Positions 15,073 through 23,702 of a DNA stretch of 64,000 nt are shown one piece after another. Location of the stretch: assembly GCF_000495855.1 (NCBI RefSeq), contig NZ_AWGF01000011.1:62001-126000 (forward strand), written 5' to 3'. The notes below the pieces were generated by a model. It worked only from the letters and a program-made list of their open reading frames with translations, searched no databases and was not told the origin of the DNA. Position numbers and translations under genes: made by a program. Position 1 is the stretch's first letter. Every line of letters begins with the position of its first letter. The DNA comes from Asticcacaulis sp. YBE204 (GTDB lineage: Bacteria > Pseudomonadota > Alphaproteobacteria > Caulobacterales > Caulobacteraceae).

Positions 15073-16791
15073 TTAAGCCGCCAATCCCGCCCGAACCAGC
15101 AAGGGGCGCAGATTGGCCAGCGCCCCCGGATCGCTCATCAGCGACGTGCGCACCTCCGGTGACCGAAGTTGCTTCATCACCTCGGCCTTCGCCTCTTCGG
15201 CCAGTGCCCCATCAGGACCGGCCTGCGCGGTAGCGAAGCTGAGCAGCGCCATGACCCGCTGCATCGGCGATTTCGCACCTTTGACGATATGGGCGATCAG
15301 GTGGACATCCTGCGCGATCAGGTGCCCGACGTGCCCCAGCCTGGCCACCGCGTCCTCGGTATCCTTCTCGCCCAGTTGCGCCTTGACGACGCGCTTTTGC
15401 AGGGCCGCCAGCTGCGCCAGCTTTTGTCCCGCCGGACGTTTGGGATCGCGCAGGTCGCGCTCGAATTTTTGCGCCGTCAGCGACGACATCAGCCAGCGCG
15501 CCGCCTGTTTCTTGTTGACCGGCCCGGCGACGTTTTCGCCCAGCCACAGCAGGCGTTCGATGCCCTCGATGACATCGTCGACGCCCTCCTGCAACGACTC
15601 GATGAAGGCGCTCGACACTAGCATTTTCGAGCGTTCGATGAAGGCATTGCCGATCTCGTCGCGCTCATGCTCTTCGCCGCACCCGGCGGTCAGGGCCATG
15701 GCCAGGGCCCGCAGCAGGTCGATTTCGGCCATCGGATCGCCGGGTTTCAACCGCTTCACCCCGCGCAGTTCGCTCAGCATGTTGCGCACCGACTGGCTGC
15801 GCAGGTCGCGGAAATGCCCCTGCCGGATCAGATCGCCGAACGCGTTCAGATGCGCCGGCGTCGGTGGCAGAACACTGAGAATATGACTGTCGATCGTGCC
15901 GATCTTTTCGACCGCGTCGCCGACCACGAGGCGTGCCAGAACGGCCATGCCCTGCCCCGGATCCACCTCCTGACCCATCAGATCGCCCAGCCCGTTGCGC
16001 TTGGCGAACAACTCTGCGACCGGCACCTCGATCACTTCGCGCGCCCAGCCAAGATCGGGTCCGTCACCCGGCGGCAAATCGGTCACCGCCTTTATCAGCG
16101 CCGTCAGGTGGCTCAGCTTGCGCGCCGGGCTGCGTTCGGCAGCCATCAGTTTCGCGACCGCGCCGCCCAGCACGTAGCTGCGTTCGGGTTGCGCGGCGAT
16201 TTTGGCGATCTGCGGCCGGATATCGCGCGACAGGTCAAAATCGGGGAACAGCTTGCGACGTCCGTCGGCGACGACCCGCGCGATGGCCTTGTCGACCAGC
16301 GTCGACCACCGCCGCATCAGTTCGTGGACCGAAGCCGCCGTTTCCTGGGCTTCGGGGACGGCGATCTTCTGGATGGCGTGCGTCAGTTCGTTCGACGAGG
16401 CATCGAGCTTTTCGGCCAGATCGGGCCGGTGCAGCAGTTCGAACGCCGTCACCCCCTGACGCTTCAGCCAGTCCTCCAGCACGCGTGAAATCTTTTCGCG
16501 GGCGTGTTTGGTGTAAAAATCCTGCGGCGCGGTACACACCGAGTCGGTCAGCGGCGCGATCTTCGCTTTGGATTTGGTTTCCGGTGCGCCTTCGGTCAGC
16601 AGGACGTAGCTGCGGAATTCGCCGTCGGCAAAGACTTCCTTGGTCACCTTTACCGCAGCGGCATGGCTGGTTTTCAGCATGTCCTGCGCGGCGGAAATCG
16701 CGGCTTCGCGGTCCTCGACGGCCATTTGCAGGGCCCAGCCGGATTGCGGTGTTTTGCGCGAAAACACTTCGTAATGGATTTGACCGGACAT
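15073..16791 (-). CDS. Large conserved-type hypothetical protein (572 aa)
   Basis: I do not recognise this family. The product is predicted soluble, almost entirely helical and charged, with no signal peptide or membrane segment. The first 85 residues (HYEVFSRKTPQSGWALQMAVEDREAAISAAQDML) look like a small alpha-beta domain, and the rest like a long helical repeat solenoid containing LSHLTALIKAVTDLP. It is divergent from chvI, sharing a 225-bp region, so it may be part of the same envelope-stress response. That link comes from position alone. Confidence 0.75.
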   Translation of the reverse strand: MSGQIHYEVFSRKTPQSGWALQMAVEDREAAISAAQDMLKTSHAAAVKVTKEVFADGEFRSYVLLTEGAPETKSKAKIAPLTDSVCTAPQDFYTKHAREKISRVLEDWLKRQGVTAFELLHRPDLAEKLDASSNELTHAIQKIAVPEAQETAASVHELMRRWSTLVDKAIARVVADGRRKLFPDFDLSRDIRPQIAKIAAQPERSYVLGGAVAKLMAAERSPARKLSHLTALIKAVTDLPPGDGPDLGWAREVIEVPVAELFAKRNGLGDLMGQEVDPGQGMAVLARLVVGDAVEKIGTIDSHILSVLPPTPAHLNAFGDLIRQGHFRDLRSQSVRNMLSELRGVKRLKPGDPMAEIDLLRALAMALTAGCGEEHERDEIGNAFIERSKMLVSSAFIESLQEGVDDVIEGIERLLWLGENVAGPVNKKQAARWLMSSLTAQKFERDLRDPKRPAGQKLAQLAALQKRVVKAQLGEKDTEDAVARLGHVGHLIAQDVHLIAHIVKGAKSPMQRVMALLSFATAQAGPDGALAEEAKAEVMKQLRSPEVRTSLMSDPGALANLRPLLVRAGLAA

Positions 16792-17016
16792 GTAGACTTT
16801 CGGGCAGGACTTTCGGTACGCGATAACGACGCTTATGTCCCGCTTGTTACAAACGGGATCAATCCCGTCGAAATATAGACGAATCCTGTTAAATTAAGGT
16901 TGAAGACCTAGGTTTGCCCGATTAAGACCGATATGACGCCCTTATTAGGTCAATAATTGAGCGTCTTGCGTAGGTTAGGTTTACAAGACTTGTTCTGATA
17001 CAGGAAGACCCCGGAT

Positions 17017-17727
17017 ATGGCCCGCATTACCTTAGTCGACGACGACGAAAACATTGTCACCAGCGTGTCACTGGCGCTGGAAAGCGGCGGGCACACGATT
17101 CAGGCCTTTCACGACGGTGTCGCCGGTCTGGCCGCCCTCGAAAAAGACCCGCCCGACCTCGCCATCCTCGACGTGAAGATGCCGCGCATGGACGGCATGG
17201 AAGTCCTGCGCCGCCTGCGCATGAACTCGAACCTGCCGGTCATCATCCTGACCTCGAAGGACGACGAGATCGACGAGGTGCTGGGCTTCAATCTCGGCGC
17301 CGACGACTATATGCACAAGCCGTTCTCGCAGCGCCTGCTGCTGGAACGCGTAAAAGCCGTCCTGCGCCGCGCCGGGATCGTCGAGCAGAACGAACCCGCC
17401 GAAGTGACCGAGGCGCTGAACGCCAAATCGCTCAAGCGCGGCAAGCTGGTCATGGACGCCGCCCGCCACGAATGCACTTGGGAAGGCAAGCCCGTGCGCC
17501 TGACAGTGACCGAGTTCCTGCTGCTGCACGCGCTGGCGCAACGTCCGGGCTTCGTCAAGAGCCGCGACAACCTGATGGATGCCGCCTACGACGATCAGGT
17601 ATATGTCGACGACCGCACCATCGACAGCCACGTCAAGCGCATGCGCAAGAAGTTCCGCGTCGTCGATCCGGAGTTCGACTCGATCGAAACGCTGTATGGC
17701 GTCGGTTATCGTTACCGCGAAGTATAG
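17017..17727 (+). CDS. chvI: Two-component response regulator ChvI
   Basis: This is an OmpR/PhoB-type regulator of 236 residues. The receiver domain has the acidic pair in VDDDE, the phosphorylated aspartate in LAILDVKMP (about D53), the Thr/Ser switch in ILTSKDDE and K105 in HKPFS. The C-terminal winged helix runs [40 protein letters not shown] to GVGYRYRE. The gene order with chvG, hprK, an EIIA gene and HPr is the standard alphaproteobacterial ChvGI arrangement. ChvI controls envelope and acid-stress genes in relatives. The ATG follows AGGA. Confidence 0.93.
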   Translation: MARITLVDDDENIVTSVSLALESGGHTIQAFHDGVAGLAALEKDPPDLAILDVKMPRMDGMEVLRRLRMNSNLPVIILTSKDDEIDEVLGFNLGADDYMHKPFSQRLLLERVKAVLRRAGIVEQNEPAEVTEALNAKSLKRGKLVMDAARHECTWEGKPVRLTVTEFLLLHALAQRPGFVKSRDNLMDAAYDDQVYVDDRTIDSHVKRMRKKFRVVDPEFDSIETLYGVGYRYREV

Positions 17728-17752
17728 TTGATGCCCCATTGCTCCCTAAATC

Positions 17753-17912
17753 ATACCTCCCCGCTGGCGGGGAGGGTGGCATCGCGGAGCGATGACGGGT
17801 GGGGTGGCCTTGCGCACTTTCAACCGATGGCTATCGTTGGAAATCAGAAAGACACCCCACCACCATTGGCTCTGCCAATGGTCCCCCTCCCCGCGCAAGC
17901 GCAGGGAGGTAT
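17753..17912. repeat. Dispersed intergenic palindrome, family A, between chvI and chvG
   Basis: It starts ATACCTCCCC with a GGCGGGGAGG hairpin, then GGTGGGGTGGCC, a spacer, CACCCCACCACC, an ATTGGC/GCCAAT inner hairpin and GGTCCCCCTCCCC, ending GGGAGGTAT. It lies inside what should be one transcript. Confidence 0.87.
17904..17910 (+). promoter_or_regulatory. Shine-Dalgarno of chvG formed by the repeat arm
   Basis: GGGAGGT, the terminal arm of the family A element, lies 8 nt before the ATG of chvG at 17919. No other purine-rich site is nearby. The same bases pair with ACCTCCC at 17755 in the full hairpin, so folding could hide the ribosome-binding site. Confidence 0.7.
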
Positions 17913-17918
17913 AATGTT

Positions 17919-19490
17919 ATGAGTCCCGACAAGCCTTCTCCCTACCGTCTGCCGCGTTTCCGCTGGGGGCAATCGCGCCTCGGGCGGCTGATCCTGTTGC
18001 TCAATCTGGCGGGGCTGCTGGTACTCGTCATCGGCGCACTGGTGCTGAATGAGTTCCGACAAGGCCTGATCGACAACCGCAAGGAATCGCTCATGGCGCA
18101 GGCCGAAACCATGGGCGAGATCATCGCCGTGGTGGCCACCGCCGGTGATCCTGCCCCCTATCTGGAACCGCAAAACGCTGTGCTGGTGCTGGGGCGTTTT
18201 ATCCCCGGCGAACAACGCGCCCGTCTGTTCGACGCCGCCGGTCACCCCATCGTCGATTCCTACGCCGTGTCCGAAACCGTCGATGTCCGGCCCCTGCCGC
18301 CGCTGGCCGAGGAACACGCCTCGGAAACCGCCAGCAACAAGGGCGCGCGTGAAAAGGATTACGAGACCGCGCTGGCCGCCGAGGTGCAGCAGGCGCTCGC
18401 CGGAGAAAATGTCGCCAGCGTCCGTTACAACGAAAAGGGCCAGAAGGTCGTCTCGGTCTCCGTGCCGCTACGCCGCGTCAAGGCCATCCTCGGCGTCCTG
18501 ACCATCGAGGCCGGCGACGTCGACACCATCGTCGCCGCCCAGCGCTGGGCCATGCTGCCCTTCATCCTCGTGGCGCTGGGGACCAGCATCTTCTCGTCGC
18601 TGCTGCTCTACTGGCTGGTCAGCCGCCCGATCCACCGGCTTTCCGCTGCCGCCGACAGCGTGCGCTTGCAGAAATCGCGCGCCATGTCCCTGCCCGACCT
18701 CGAGGCGCGCAAGGACGAGATCGGTATTCTGGCCCGCTCGCTGGAGTCGATGACCGACGCCCTGTCGCGGCGAATGGACGAGATCGACCGCTTCGCCGCC
18801 GACGTCTCGCACGAGATCAAGAATCCCCTGACCTCGATCCGCAGCGCGCTGGAAACGCTCAGCCTCGTCAAGGACGAGAGCGCCAAGGCGCGTCTGATGG
18901 CCGTGATCAATCAGGACGTCCGTCGCGCCGACCGCCTGATCACCGACATTTCCAACGCCTCGCGCCTCGATGCCGAATTGTCGCGCGACGTGCCCAAACC
19001 CGTCGATGTCGGCGCCCTGCTCGACGACATCGTCTCGCTTTATCAGCACATGCCCGAAGGCAGCGGCGCGACGGTCAGCCTGACGCGCACCGTCACCCCT
19101 GCCTCATCGCGCGTACAGGGCCGCGAAGGCCCACTGGGCCAGGTCTTCCGCAACGTCATTGACAATGCCCGCTCGTTCTCTCAGCCCGACGGCGAGGTGC
19201 GCGTGGTGTTGGGCCATTCCGATGACGACGCGGCGCGCCCCCTATGCCTGACCGTCGAGGACGACGGCCCGGGCATCCCGGCGGAAAATCTGGAGACGAT
19301 TTTCCAGCGGTTCTATACGTCGCGGCCCAAGGGCACGGACTTCGGGCGCAATTCAGGGCTGGGGCTGTCGATCTCGCGCCAGATCGTCGAGGCCCACGGT
19401 GGCCGTATCTGGGCTGAAAACCGTCTGGACGAGGATGGCAAAATCGTCGGCGCCCGCTTTACGATCGCCCTGCCGAACGTGTATCACTGA
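17919..19490 (+). CDS. chvG: Sensor histidine kinase ChvG
   Basis: The 523-residue membrane kinase has a first helix near residues 22-44 (LILLLNLAGLLVLVIGALVL), a periplasmic stimulus domain to about 205, a second helix near 210-232, HAMP, then the dimerisation box FAADVSHEIKNPLTSIRSALE with the phosphorylated histidine. The ATPase boxes are NVIDNARSFS (N), DDGPGIP (G1) and NSGLGLSISRQIVEAHGG (G2). It phosphorylates ChvI. In relatives a periplasmic regulator (ExoR) controls it, but none is seen here. ATG 17919 is set by the GGGAGGT site; extension upstream reads through repeat DNA. Confidence 0.93.
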   Translation: MSPDKPSPYRLPRFRWGQSRLGRLILLLNLAGLLVLVIGALVLNEFRQGLIDNRKESLMAQAETMGEIIAVVATAGDPAPYLEPQNAVLVLGRFIPGEQRARLFDAAGHPIVDSYAVSETVDVRPLPPLAEEHASETASNKGAREKDYETALAAEVQQALAGENVASVRYNEKGQKVVSVSVPLRRVKAILGVLTIEAGDVDTIVAAQRWAMLPFILVALGTSIFSSLLLYWLVSRPIHRLSAAADSVRLQKSRAMSLPDLEARKDEIGILARSLESMTDALSRRMDEIDRFAADVSHEIKNPLTSIRSALETLSLVKDESAKARLMAVINQDVRRADRLITDISNASRLDAELSRDVPKPVDVGALLDDIVSLYQHMPEGSGATVSLTRTVTPASSRVQGREGPLGQVFRNVIDNARSFSQPDGEVRVVLGHSDDDAARPLCLTVEDDGPGIPAENLETIFQRFYTSRPKGTDFGRNSGLGLSISRQIVEAHGGRIWAENRLDEDGKIVGARFTIALPNVYH

Positions 19491-19496
19491 CAAAAC

Positions 19497-19668
19497 ATAC
19501 CTCCCCAACTTGTTGGGGAGGGGGACCGCACGACGACGCGCTTGCGCGGCTAGATGCGGTGGTGGGGGTTCTTGCTACTTGCGTCAGAGGCCGTTGAACC
19601 TCCGCAAGATACCCCACCACCCCGCCTTTCAGGCGCGGTCCCCCTCCCCGGCATAGCCAGGGAGGAAT
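19497..19668. repeat. Dispersed intergenic palindrome, family A, between chvG and hprK
   Basis: It starts ATACCTCCCC with a CAACTTGTTGGGGAGG hairpin, then GGGGACCGCACGACG, GCGGTGGTGGGGG, a spacer with GTTGAACCTCCGCAAGA, the mirror CCCCACCACCCCGCC, and ends GGGAGGAAT. It is closely related to the 12870 copy in its right half. Confidence 0.87.
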
Positions 19669-19685
19669 GATATCGGGAGCCACGC

Positions 19686-20114
19686 TTGAGCCGCATCATC
19701 CTCCACGCTACATCGCTGTCCGTACCGCTGAACGGCGTATGGCACGGCGTGCTTATCATGGGCCCGTCCGGCGTCGGTAAAAGCGACCTGGCCCTGCGTG
19801 CGCTGGAGGCCGGTTTCAGCCTGATCAGCGACGATTACTCCGTTCTCTGGGCGTCTGGCGATCACATTTTCGCCAGCGCGCCGGACACCATCGCGGGCAG
19901 GATCGAGGTCCGCGGCATCGGCATCACCACCCGCCCGCGCCGACCTCTCACCCGCATAAGTCTTTGTGTGCAATGCCAAAATTCACCCCCGGAACGTATG
20001 CCTGCCGACGAACTGACCCCCGTTCTGGGGTACGATCTGCCGACGCTGCGGCTTAACCCACGGGAAGCCTCGACTGTGGCCAAACTGCTCACTCGCTTAA
20101 GACTTTTGGCTTAA
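19686..20114 (+). CDS. hprK: HPr kinase/phosphorylase, short alphaproteobacterial form
   Basis: The 142-residue protein is the catalytic domain only, as usual in alphaproteobacteria, and lacks the N-terminal domain of Firmicute HprK. The P-loop GPSGVGKS is at residues 26-33, followed by DLALRALEAGFSLISDDYS and the family segment IEVRGIGI. It phosphorylates a serine on HPr to couple carbon supply to regulation. The start is TTG at 19686 with GGGAG six nt upstream; no ATG fits. It lies downstream of chvG in the conserved order. Confidence 0.9.
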   Translation: MSRIILHATSLSVPLNGVWHGVLIMGPSGVGKSDLALRALEAGFSLISDDYSVLWASGDHIFASAPDTIAGRIEVRGIGITTRPRRPLTRISLCVQCQNSPPERMPADELTPVLGYDLPTLRLNPREASTVAKLLTRLRLLA

Positions 20115-20257
20115 GACCGTTCACGGGCTTGGAATCGGGCAAAATTGGGCCTAAACCGTAAATCCCTTTTTGCGGTGCACCGCAGTTAGTCTATAATGGT
20201 AGTCTTGTGTCCCGGGCGGTCCACCGTTCCGGAGTCATGTGTAAGGATGACGCTTAT

Positions 20258-20662
20258 ATGATCGGACTGGTAATCGTGACCCACGGGGGACTGGCGGAGG
20301 AGTTCGTTTCCGCCATGGAACACGTGGTGGGTCCTCAGGACTCCGTGACCGCGATCTGCATCGGGCCGGACGACGATGTGGCCCAGCGCCGTCAGGATAT
20401 CCTGAAAGCGACCTTTGCCAACGACACCGGCGACGGGGTGATTCTGCTTACCGACATGTTCGGCGGCACGCCGTCGAATCTGGCCATCTCCGTGATGGAA
20501 CAGACCAAGGCCGAGGTCATTGCCGGGCTGAACCTGCCCATGCTGATCAAGCTGGCGACGCTGCGCAAGATCGAGAAGCTGGCCGATTGCGTGCAGCACG
20601 CTCAGGAAGCCGGGCGCAAATATGTGACCGTGGCCTCCTACGTCCTGTCGGGCGACAGCTAA
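20258..20662 (+). CDS. PTS EIIA component, mannose/fructose type
   Basis: This 134-residue EIIA-Man family protein carries the phosphoacceptor His9 in IVTHGGLAEEF. It also has GDGVILLTDMFGGTPSNLA, a conserved active-site segment. No EIIB, C or D transport genes are seen, so it is probably a regulatory phosphoprotein at the end of an alphaproteobacterial PTS relay rather than a sugar transporter subunit. ATG 20258 is preferred, with AAGGA upstream; an in-frame codon 51 nt earlier would add an unrelated extension. Confidence 0.9.
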   Translation: MIGLVIVTHGGLAEEFVSAMEHVVGPQDSVTAICIGPDDDVAQRRQDILKATFANDTGDGVILLTDMFGGTPSNLAISVMEQTKAEVIAGLNLPMLIKLATLRKIEKLADCVQHAQEAGRKYVTVASYVLSGDS

Positions 20663-20671
20663 ACGCTTTTT

Positions 20672-20895
20672 ATACCTCCCCAACTCGTTGGGGTATAGCG
20701 CCAGCGAAAGTATAGCTTTCGCAAGCGATGGGACCGCACGACGCTTGCGAAGCAAGCTAGATGTGGTGGTGGGGGTTCTTGCTTTCCTCCCCTCGCCGGT
20801 TTCCGTTGAACCTCCGCAAGATACCTCTCCGTCAGTCCGCTTTGCGTCCTGCCACCTCCCCATCTTCGCCAAAGGCTCGATAGGGAGGAGGGAGA
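20672..20895. repeat. Composite family A element with a nested palindrome
   Basis: It starts ATACCTCCCC with CAACTCGTTGGGG, then is interrupted by a nested AGCGAAAGTATAGCTTTCGC hairpin before GGGACCGCACGACG resumes. It continues with GGTGGTGGGGG and GTTGAACCTCCGCAAGA and ends in the variant arm CACCTCCCC to AGGGAGGAGGGAG. With the short stretch to 20988, it fills the 326-bp gap between the EIIA and HPr genes. Confidence 0.8.
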
Positions 20896-20988
20896 TAAAA
20901 ATTCCTCATTGTCGCGCATGGTAAACAAGCGTTAAGACGCTGCTAATCAGAAGACGCTAAAAGTCTTCGTCAGCAGTGTAGAAACCCC

Positions 20989-21282
20989 ATGACCGACACC
21001 ACTTCCTCTTCCTCGACGGCGGCGCGCGTCGAAATCGTCAATGACAAGGGCCTGCACGCGCGGGCCTCGGCGAAATTCGTCAAGACCGCCGCCCTGTTCG
21101 ACGCCCAGACCTATGTCGTCAAGGACGAATCGCGCGTCGATGCCCAATCGATCATGGGCCTGCTGATGCTGGCGGCCTCCAAAGGCACACACATCGACAT
21201 CGAATCCGAAGGCAATCAGGCCGCCGAGGCCGTGGCGGCTTTGGTGGCGCTGGTTTCCGATCGTTTTGGCGAAGAGTCGTAG
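20989..21282 (+). CDS. ptsH: Phosphocarrier protein HPr
   Basis: The 97-residue protein has the phosphoryl-accepting His23 in KGLHARASAKF and the regulatory Ser54 in AQSIMGLLML, the site used by HprK. An extra serine/threonine-rich stretch at residues 2-12 precedes the fold. It passes phosphate from enzyme I to EIIA proteins. Enzyme I is not in the window. The next gene starts on the base following its stop codon. Confidence 0.94.
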   Translation: MTDTTSSSSTAARVEIVNDKGLHARASAKFVKTAALFDAQTYVVKDESRVDAQSIMGLLMLAASKGTHIDIESEGNQAAEAVAALVALVSDRFGEES

Positions 21283-22089
21283 ATGAATATACGCGGTTTC
21301 ACTCTGGCGCTTTTACTGGCCGTCGCGGCCACCTCGGCTCATGCGGAGCTGGAAGACGGCGACGTGGTCATCGAAGAGGTGATCAAGCCGGCTGCCAAGC
21401 CGAAACCCAAGCCCAAACCGAAAGCCGTCGCGCCCAAGCCTGCTGCCAAGCCGCCCGCCAAATTGCCTGACGCCCCGATCCCGTATCATCAGCTCAAGGC
21501 CCCGGAAAAGGCACCCGTCAAGACCGCCGACAAGACACCGGAAAAACCGCACGTCGTGACCCACGACGATCCGCCGGTCGCCGTGGTGGTCAATAACCTG
21601 CCCCCGGCCTATAAGCCCGCCGCACCGGCCGTCGAACAGGCTCCGCCGCCGCCGCCCGAACCGCCGATCTCAGTGCTGAGCGCCAAAACGCACGACCTCA
21701 AATGCGAGACTCAGGTCGTCGGGCCGAAAGGCCTGATTTCCAAGGGTATCTTCTATCTGGAGGTCAGTCTGTCGGAGGTGTCGCCGGACGAGAACGCCCG
21801 TTTCAAAGTGCTGATGGCCGATCCGCGCCACGACAGCCTGCTAAAAGATACAGTGTGCGAAACCATCACCTGCGCGGTGAAAATCAGCCCGAACTTCTAC
21901 GATCTCTATAATTCGCGCACCAAACGCGGCGCGCAGCTACGCGTGACGCTCGACCGCCACACCGGCGCGTTTCTGGCGCGCAAGACCGACGGCAAGGATA
22001 TGATCAGCCTGCCGATCCGCAAGGAAGGGCCTGGCGAATACGAGCAGGGCTACTGCCAACCGCAGTCACGGCCCGATAAGCTGTTCTAA
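21283..22089 (+). CDS. Secreted proline/lysine-rich hypothetical protein
   Basis: I do not recognise the family. The first 21 residues (MNIRGFTLALLLAVAATSAHA) are a clear signal peptide, so the product is periplasmic or exported. Residues 30-125 are a low-complexity Pro/Lys/Ala linker (KPKPKPKAVAPKPAAKPPAK, PPPPPEPPI). The remaining 140 residues look folded and contain four cysteines (LKCETQV, DTVCETITCAV and GYCQPQ) that may pair. It directly abuts HPr, so they may be co-transcribed. Confidence 0.75.
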   Translation: MNIRGFTLALLLAVAATSAHAELEDGDVVIEEVIKPAAKPKPKPKPKAVAPKPAAKPPAKLPDAPIPYHQLKAPEKAPVKTADKTPEKPHVVTHDDPPVAVVVNNLPPAYKPAAPAVEQAPPPPPEPPISVLSAKTHDLKCETQVVGPKGLISKGIFYLEVSLSEVSPDENARFKVLMADPRHDSLLKDTVCETITCAVKISPNFYDLYNSRTKRGAQLRVTLDRHTGAFLARKTDGKDMISLPIRKEGPGEYEQGYCQPQSRPDKLF

Positions 22090-22091
22090 AA

Positions 22092-22120
22092 AGACTCTGG
22101 GGCCACAGGCCCCAGACCCC
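22092..22120. repeat. GGCCCCAG palindrome, copy 1
   Basis: CTGGGGCC, loop ACA and GGCCCCAG form an 8-bp perfect stem, with AGACT before and ACCCC after. An inverted copy lies at 22575-22603; the two match in all 26 non-loop positions. Confidence 0.7.
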
Positions 22121-22125
22121 ATGAC

Positions 22126-22470
22126 TTAAGCCACCGCGTCGAATTTGCGGAAATCGCGGGCGTGCGCCTTGAAACCCTCGCGCGGGGCCGACGATACCGT
22201 GTCGCTCAGGGCCACATCGAACGCTTCGTCGAAATAGAGGACGCGGAAAGCGTCATTCACAAAGGCCAGCATGGCCGGACGGAAGGTCTTGGTCTGGCCG
22301 ATGGTATGTACCTCGGCGACGATGGCCGTACCTTCGTAGGTCAGGTTCAGCGCCACCTTGCCCTTGAGGGCTTCCAGCGCCAGTTCGCGGTTCTTCGCCA
22401 CCTGAGTCGGGTTCTTGCGGGCGATCGCGACGGGCTTGGGCGCCGAACGGTTGAAGTCGGGGTTTTTCAT
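22126..22470 (-). CDS. Hypothetical protein (114 aa)
   Basis: I do not recognise the family. The N-terminal 35 residues are basic and probably disordered, followed by a small alpha-beta domain with VALNLTYEGTAIVAEVHTIGQT and FVNDAFRVLYFDEAFDVAL. There is no signal peptide or membrane segment. The ribosome-binding site is weak. It is bracketed by two inverted copies of the GGCCCCAG palindrome and lies downstream of nrdB on the same strand, behind a terminator. Confidence 0.6.
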   Translation of the reverse strand: MKNPDFNRSAPKPVAIARKNPTQVAKNRELALEALKGKVALNLTYEGTAIVAEVHTIGQTKTFRPAMLAFVNDAFRVLYFDEAFDVALSDTVSSAPREGFKAHARDFRKFDAVA

Positions 22471-22537
22471 ATCGGGCTTTCAAAACGAATAGGATCGGCG
22501 TCTATAGCGCATTCGGTTCGTGAGCGGGGAATAAAAA

Positions 22538-22569
22538 AAGCGCTCCGACATTAACCGACGGAGCGCTTT
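22538..22569 (-). terminator. Terminator after nrdB
   Basis: AAAGCGCTCCG and CGGAGCGCTTT form an 11-bp stem. Read on the minus strand it is followed by TTTTTT (the A-run at 22533-22539). It separates nrdB from the small gene beyond. Confidence 0.8.
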
Positions 22570-22574
22570 GTAAT

Positions 22575-22603
22575 GGGGTCTGGGGCCTAAGGCCCCAGAG
22601 TCT
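22575..22603. repeat. GGCCCCAG palindrome, copy 2 (inverted)
   Basis: CTGGGGCC, loop TAA and GGCCCCAG, with GGGGT before and AGTCT after. It is the reverse complement of the copy at 22092 except in the loop, and lies between the nrdB stop codon and its terminator. Confidence 0.7.
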
Positions 22604-22612
22604 TCAACTTAC

Positions 22613-23656
22613 CTAAACCCCGGCCTTGGTGGCTTCGGCGCGCTTCTTGAGCAGGGTATCGAACGCGCCCCAGACGCCGTCGCCGCCGGTCCACTGGCCC
22701 TTGGTCGCGGCCTTGGAATATTCCGTGGCACGGGCTTCGAAGAAGTTGGCGTGTTCGACGCCCGACAGCAGGACCTGCAACCAGGGCAGCGGGTTTTCCT
22801 GCACGCCATAGACTTCGGGCAGGCCCAGCTGACGCAGGCGCCAGTCGGCGATGTAGCGGATATATTGCTTGATATCGTCCGGCGTCATGCCTTCGACCGG
22901 GCCCATTTCGAACGACAGGTCGATGAACTTGTCTTCCAGCGACACTACCGTCTTGCAGCAGTCGACGATGTCGTCGGCGACAGCCTTGGTCACCGCGCCG
23001 GTTTCCTTGTTGAAGGCGTGGTAGAGCTTGATGATGCCTTCGCAGTGCAGGCTCTCGTCGCGCACCGACCACGAGACGATCTGGCCCATGCCCTTCATCT
23101 TGTTGAAGCGCGGGAAGTTCATCAGCATGGCGAACGAGGCGAACAGTTGCAGGCCTTCGGTGAAGCCGCCGAACATGGCCAGCGTACGCGCGATATCGGC
23201 ATCGGTGTCGACGCCGAACTTCTGCATGAAGTCGTGCTTGTCGCGCATGGCCTGATATTCCATGAACGCGCCGAATTCCGACTCCGGCATGCCGATGGTT
23301 TCGAGCAGGAGCGCATAGGCGGCGATATGGACGGTCTCCATATTGCCGAAGGCCGCCAGCATCATCTTGATCTCGGTCGGCTTGAACACGCGACCGTATT
23401 TTTCCATGTAGTTGTCCTGGACCTCGATATCCGACTGCGTGAAGAAGCGGAAAATCTGGGTCAGCAGGTTGCGTTCGTTGTCGTTGAGCTTGGACGCCCA
23501 GTCCTTGCAGTCCTCGCCCAGCGGCACTTCTTCGGGTAGCCAGTGAACCTGCTGCTGCTTCTGCCAGAAGTCGAAGGCCCACGGATAGCGGAACGGCTTA
23601 TAGGCGTGGCTGGGGGTCAGAAGACCGGCTTTTTGAGTGGGCAGGATCAGGCTCAT
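22613..23656 (-). CDS. nrdB: Class Ia ribonucleotide reductase beta subunit
   Basis: The 347-residue NrdB carries the di-iron/tyrosyl radical site. Visible ligand regions are DIEVQDNY, METVHIAAYALLLETIG with the Glu and His ligands, and SVRDESLHCEG. The radical tyrosine probably lies in AAYA. The C-terminal tail that docks on NrdA is short. It makes deoxynucleotides with NrdA, which is not in the window. The upstream region has an inverted repeat that may bind NrdR. Confidence 0.95.
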   Translation of the reverse strand: MSLILPTQKAGLLTPSHAYKPFRYPWAFDFWQKQQQVHWLPEEVPLGEDCKDWASKLNDNERNLLTQIFRFFTQSDIEVQDNYMEKYGRVFKPTEIKMMLAAFGNMETVHIAAYALLLETIGMPESEFGAFMEYQAMRDKHDFMQKFGVDTDADIARTLAMFGGFTEGLQLFASFAMLMNFPRFNKMKGMGQIVSWSVRDESLHCEGIIKLYHAFNKETGAVTKAVADDIVDCCKTVVSLEDKFIDLSFEMGPVEGMTPDDIKQYIRYIADWRLRQLGLPEVYGVQENPLPWLQVLLSGVEHANFFEARATEYSKAATKGQWTGGDGVWGAFDTLLKKRAEATKAGV

Positions 23657-23702
23657 GGGAACTTCCGAATCGGTTACGCTGGACGGGATCGACGCCTATA
23701 TC

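Noticed and set aside
17799-17918. 40-residue N-terminal extension of ChvG
   Set aside because: It translates the intergenic repeat; the ATG at 17919 has a perfect ribosome-binding site.
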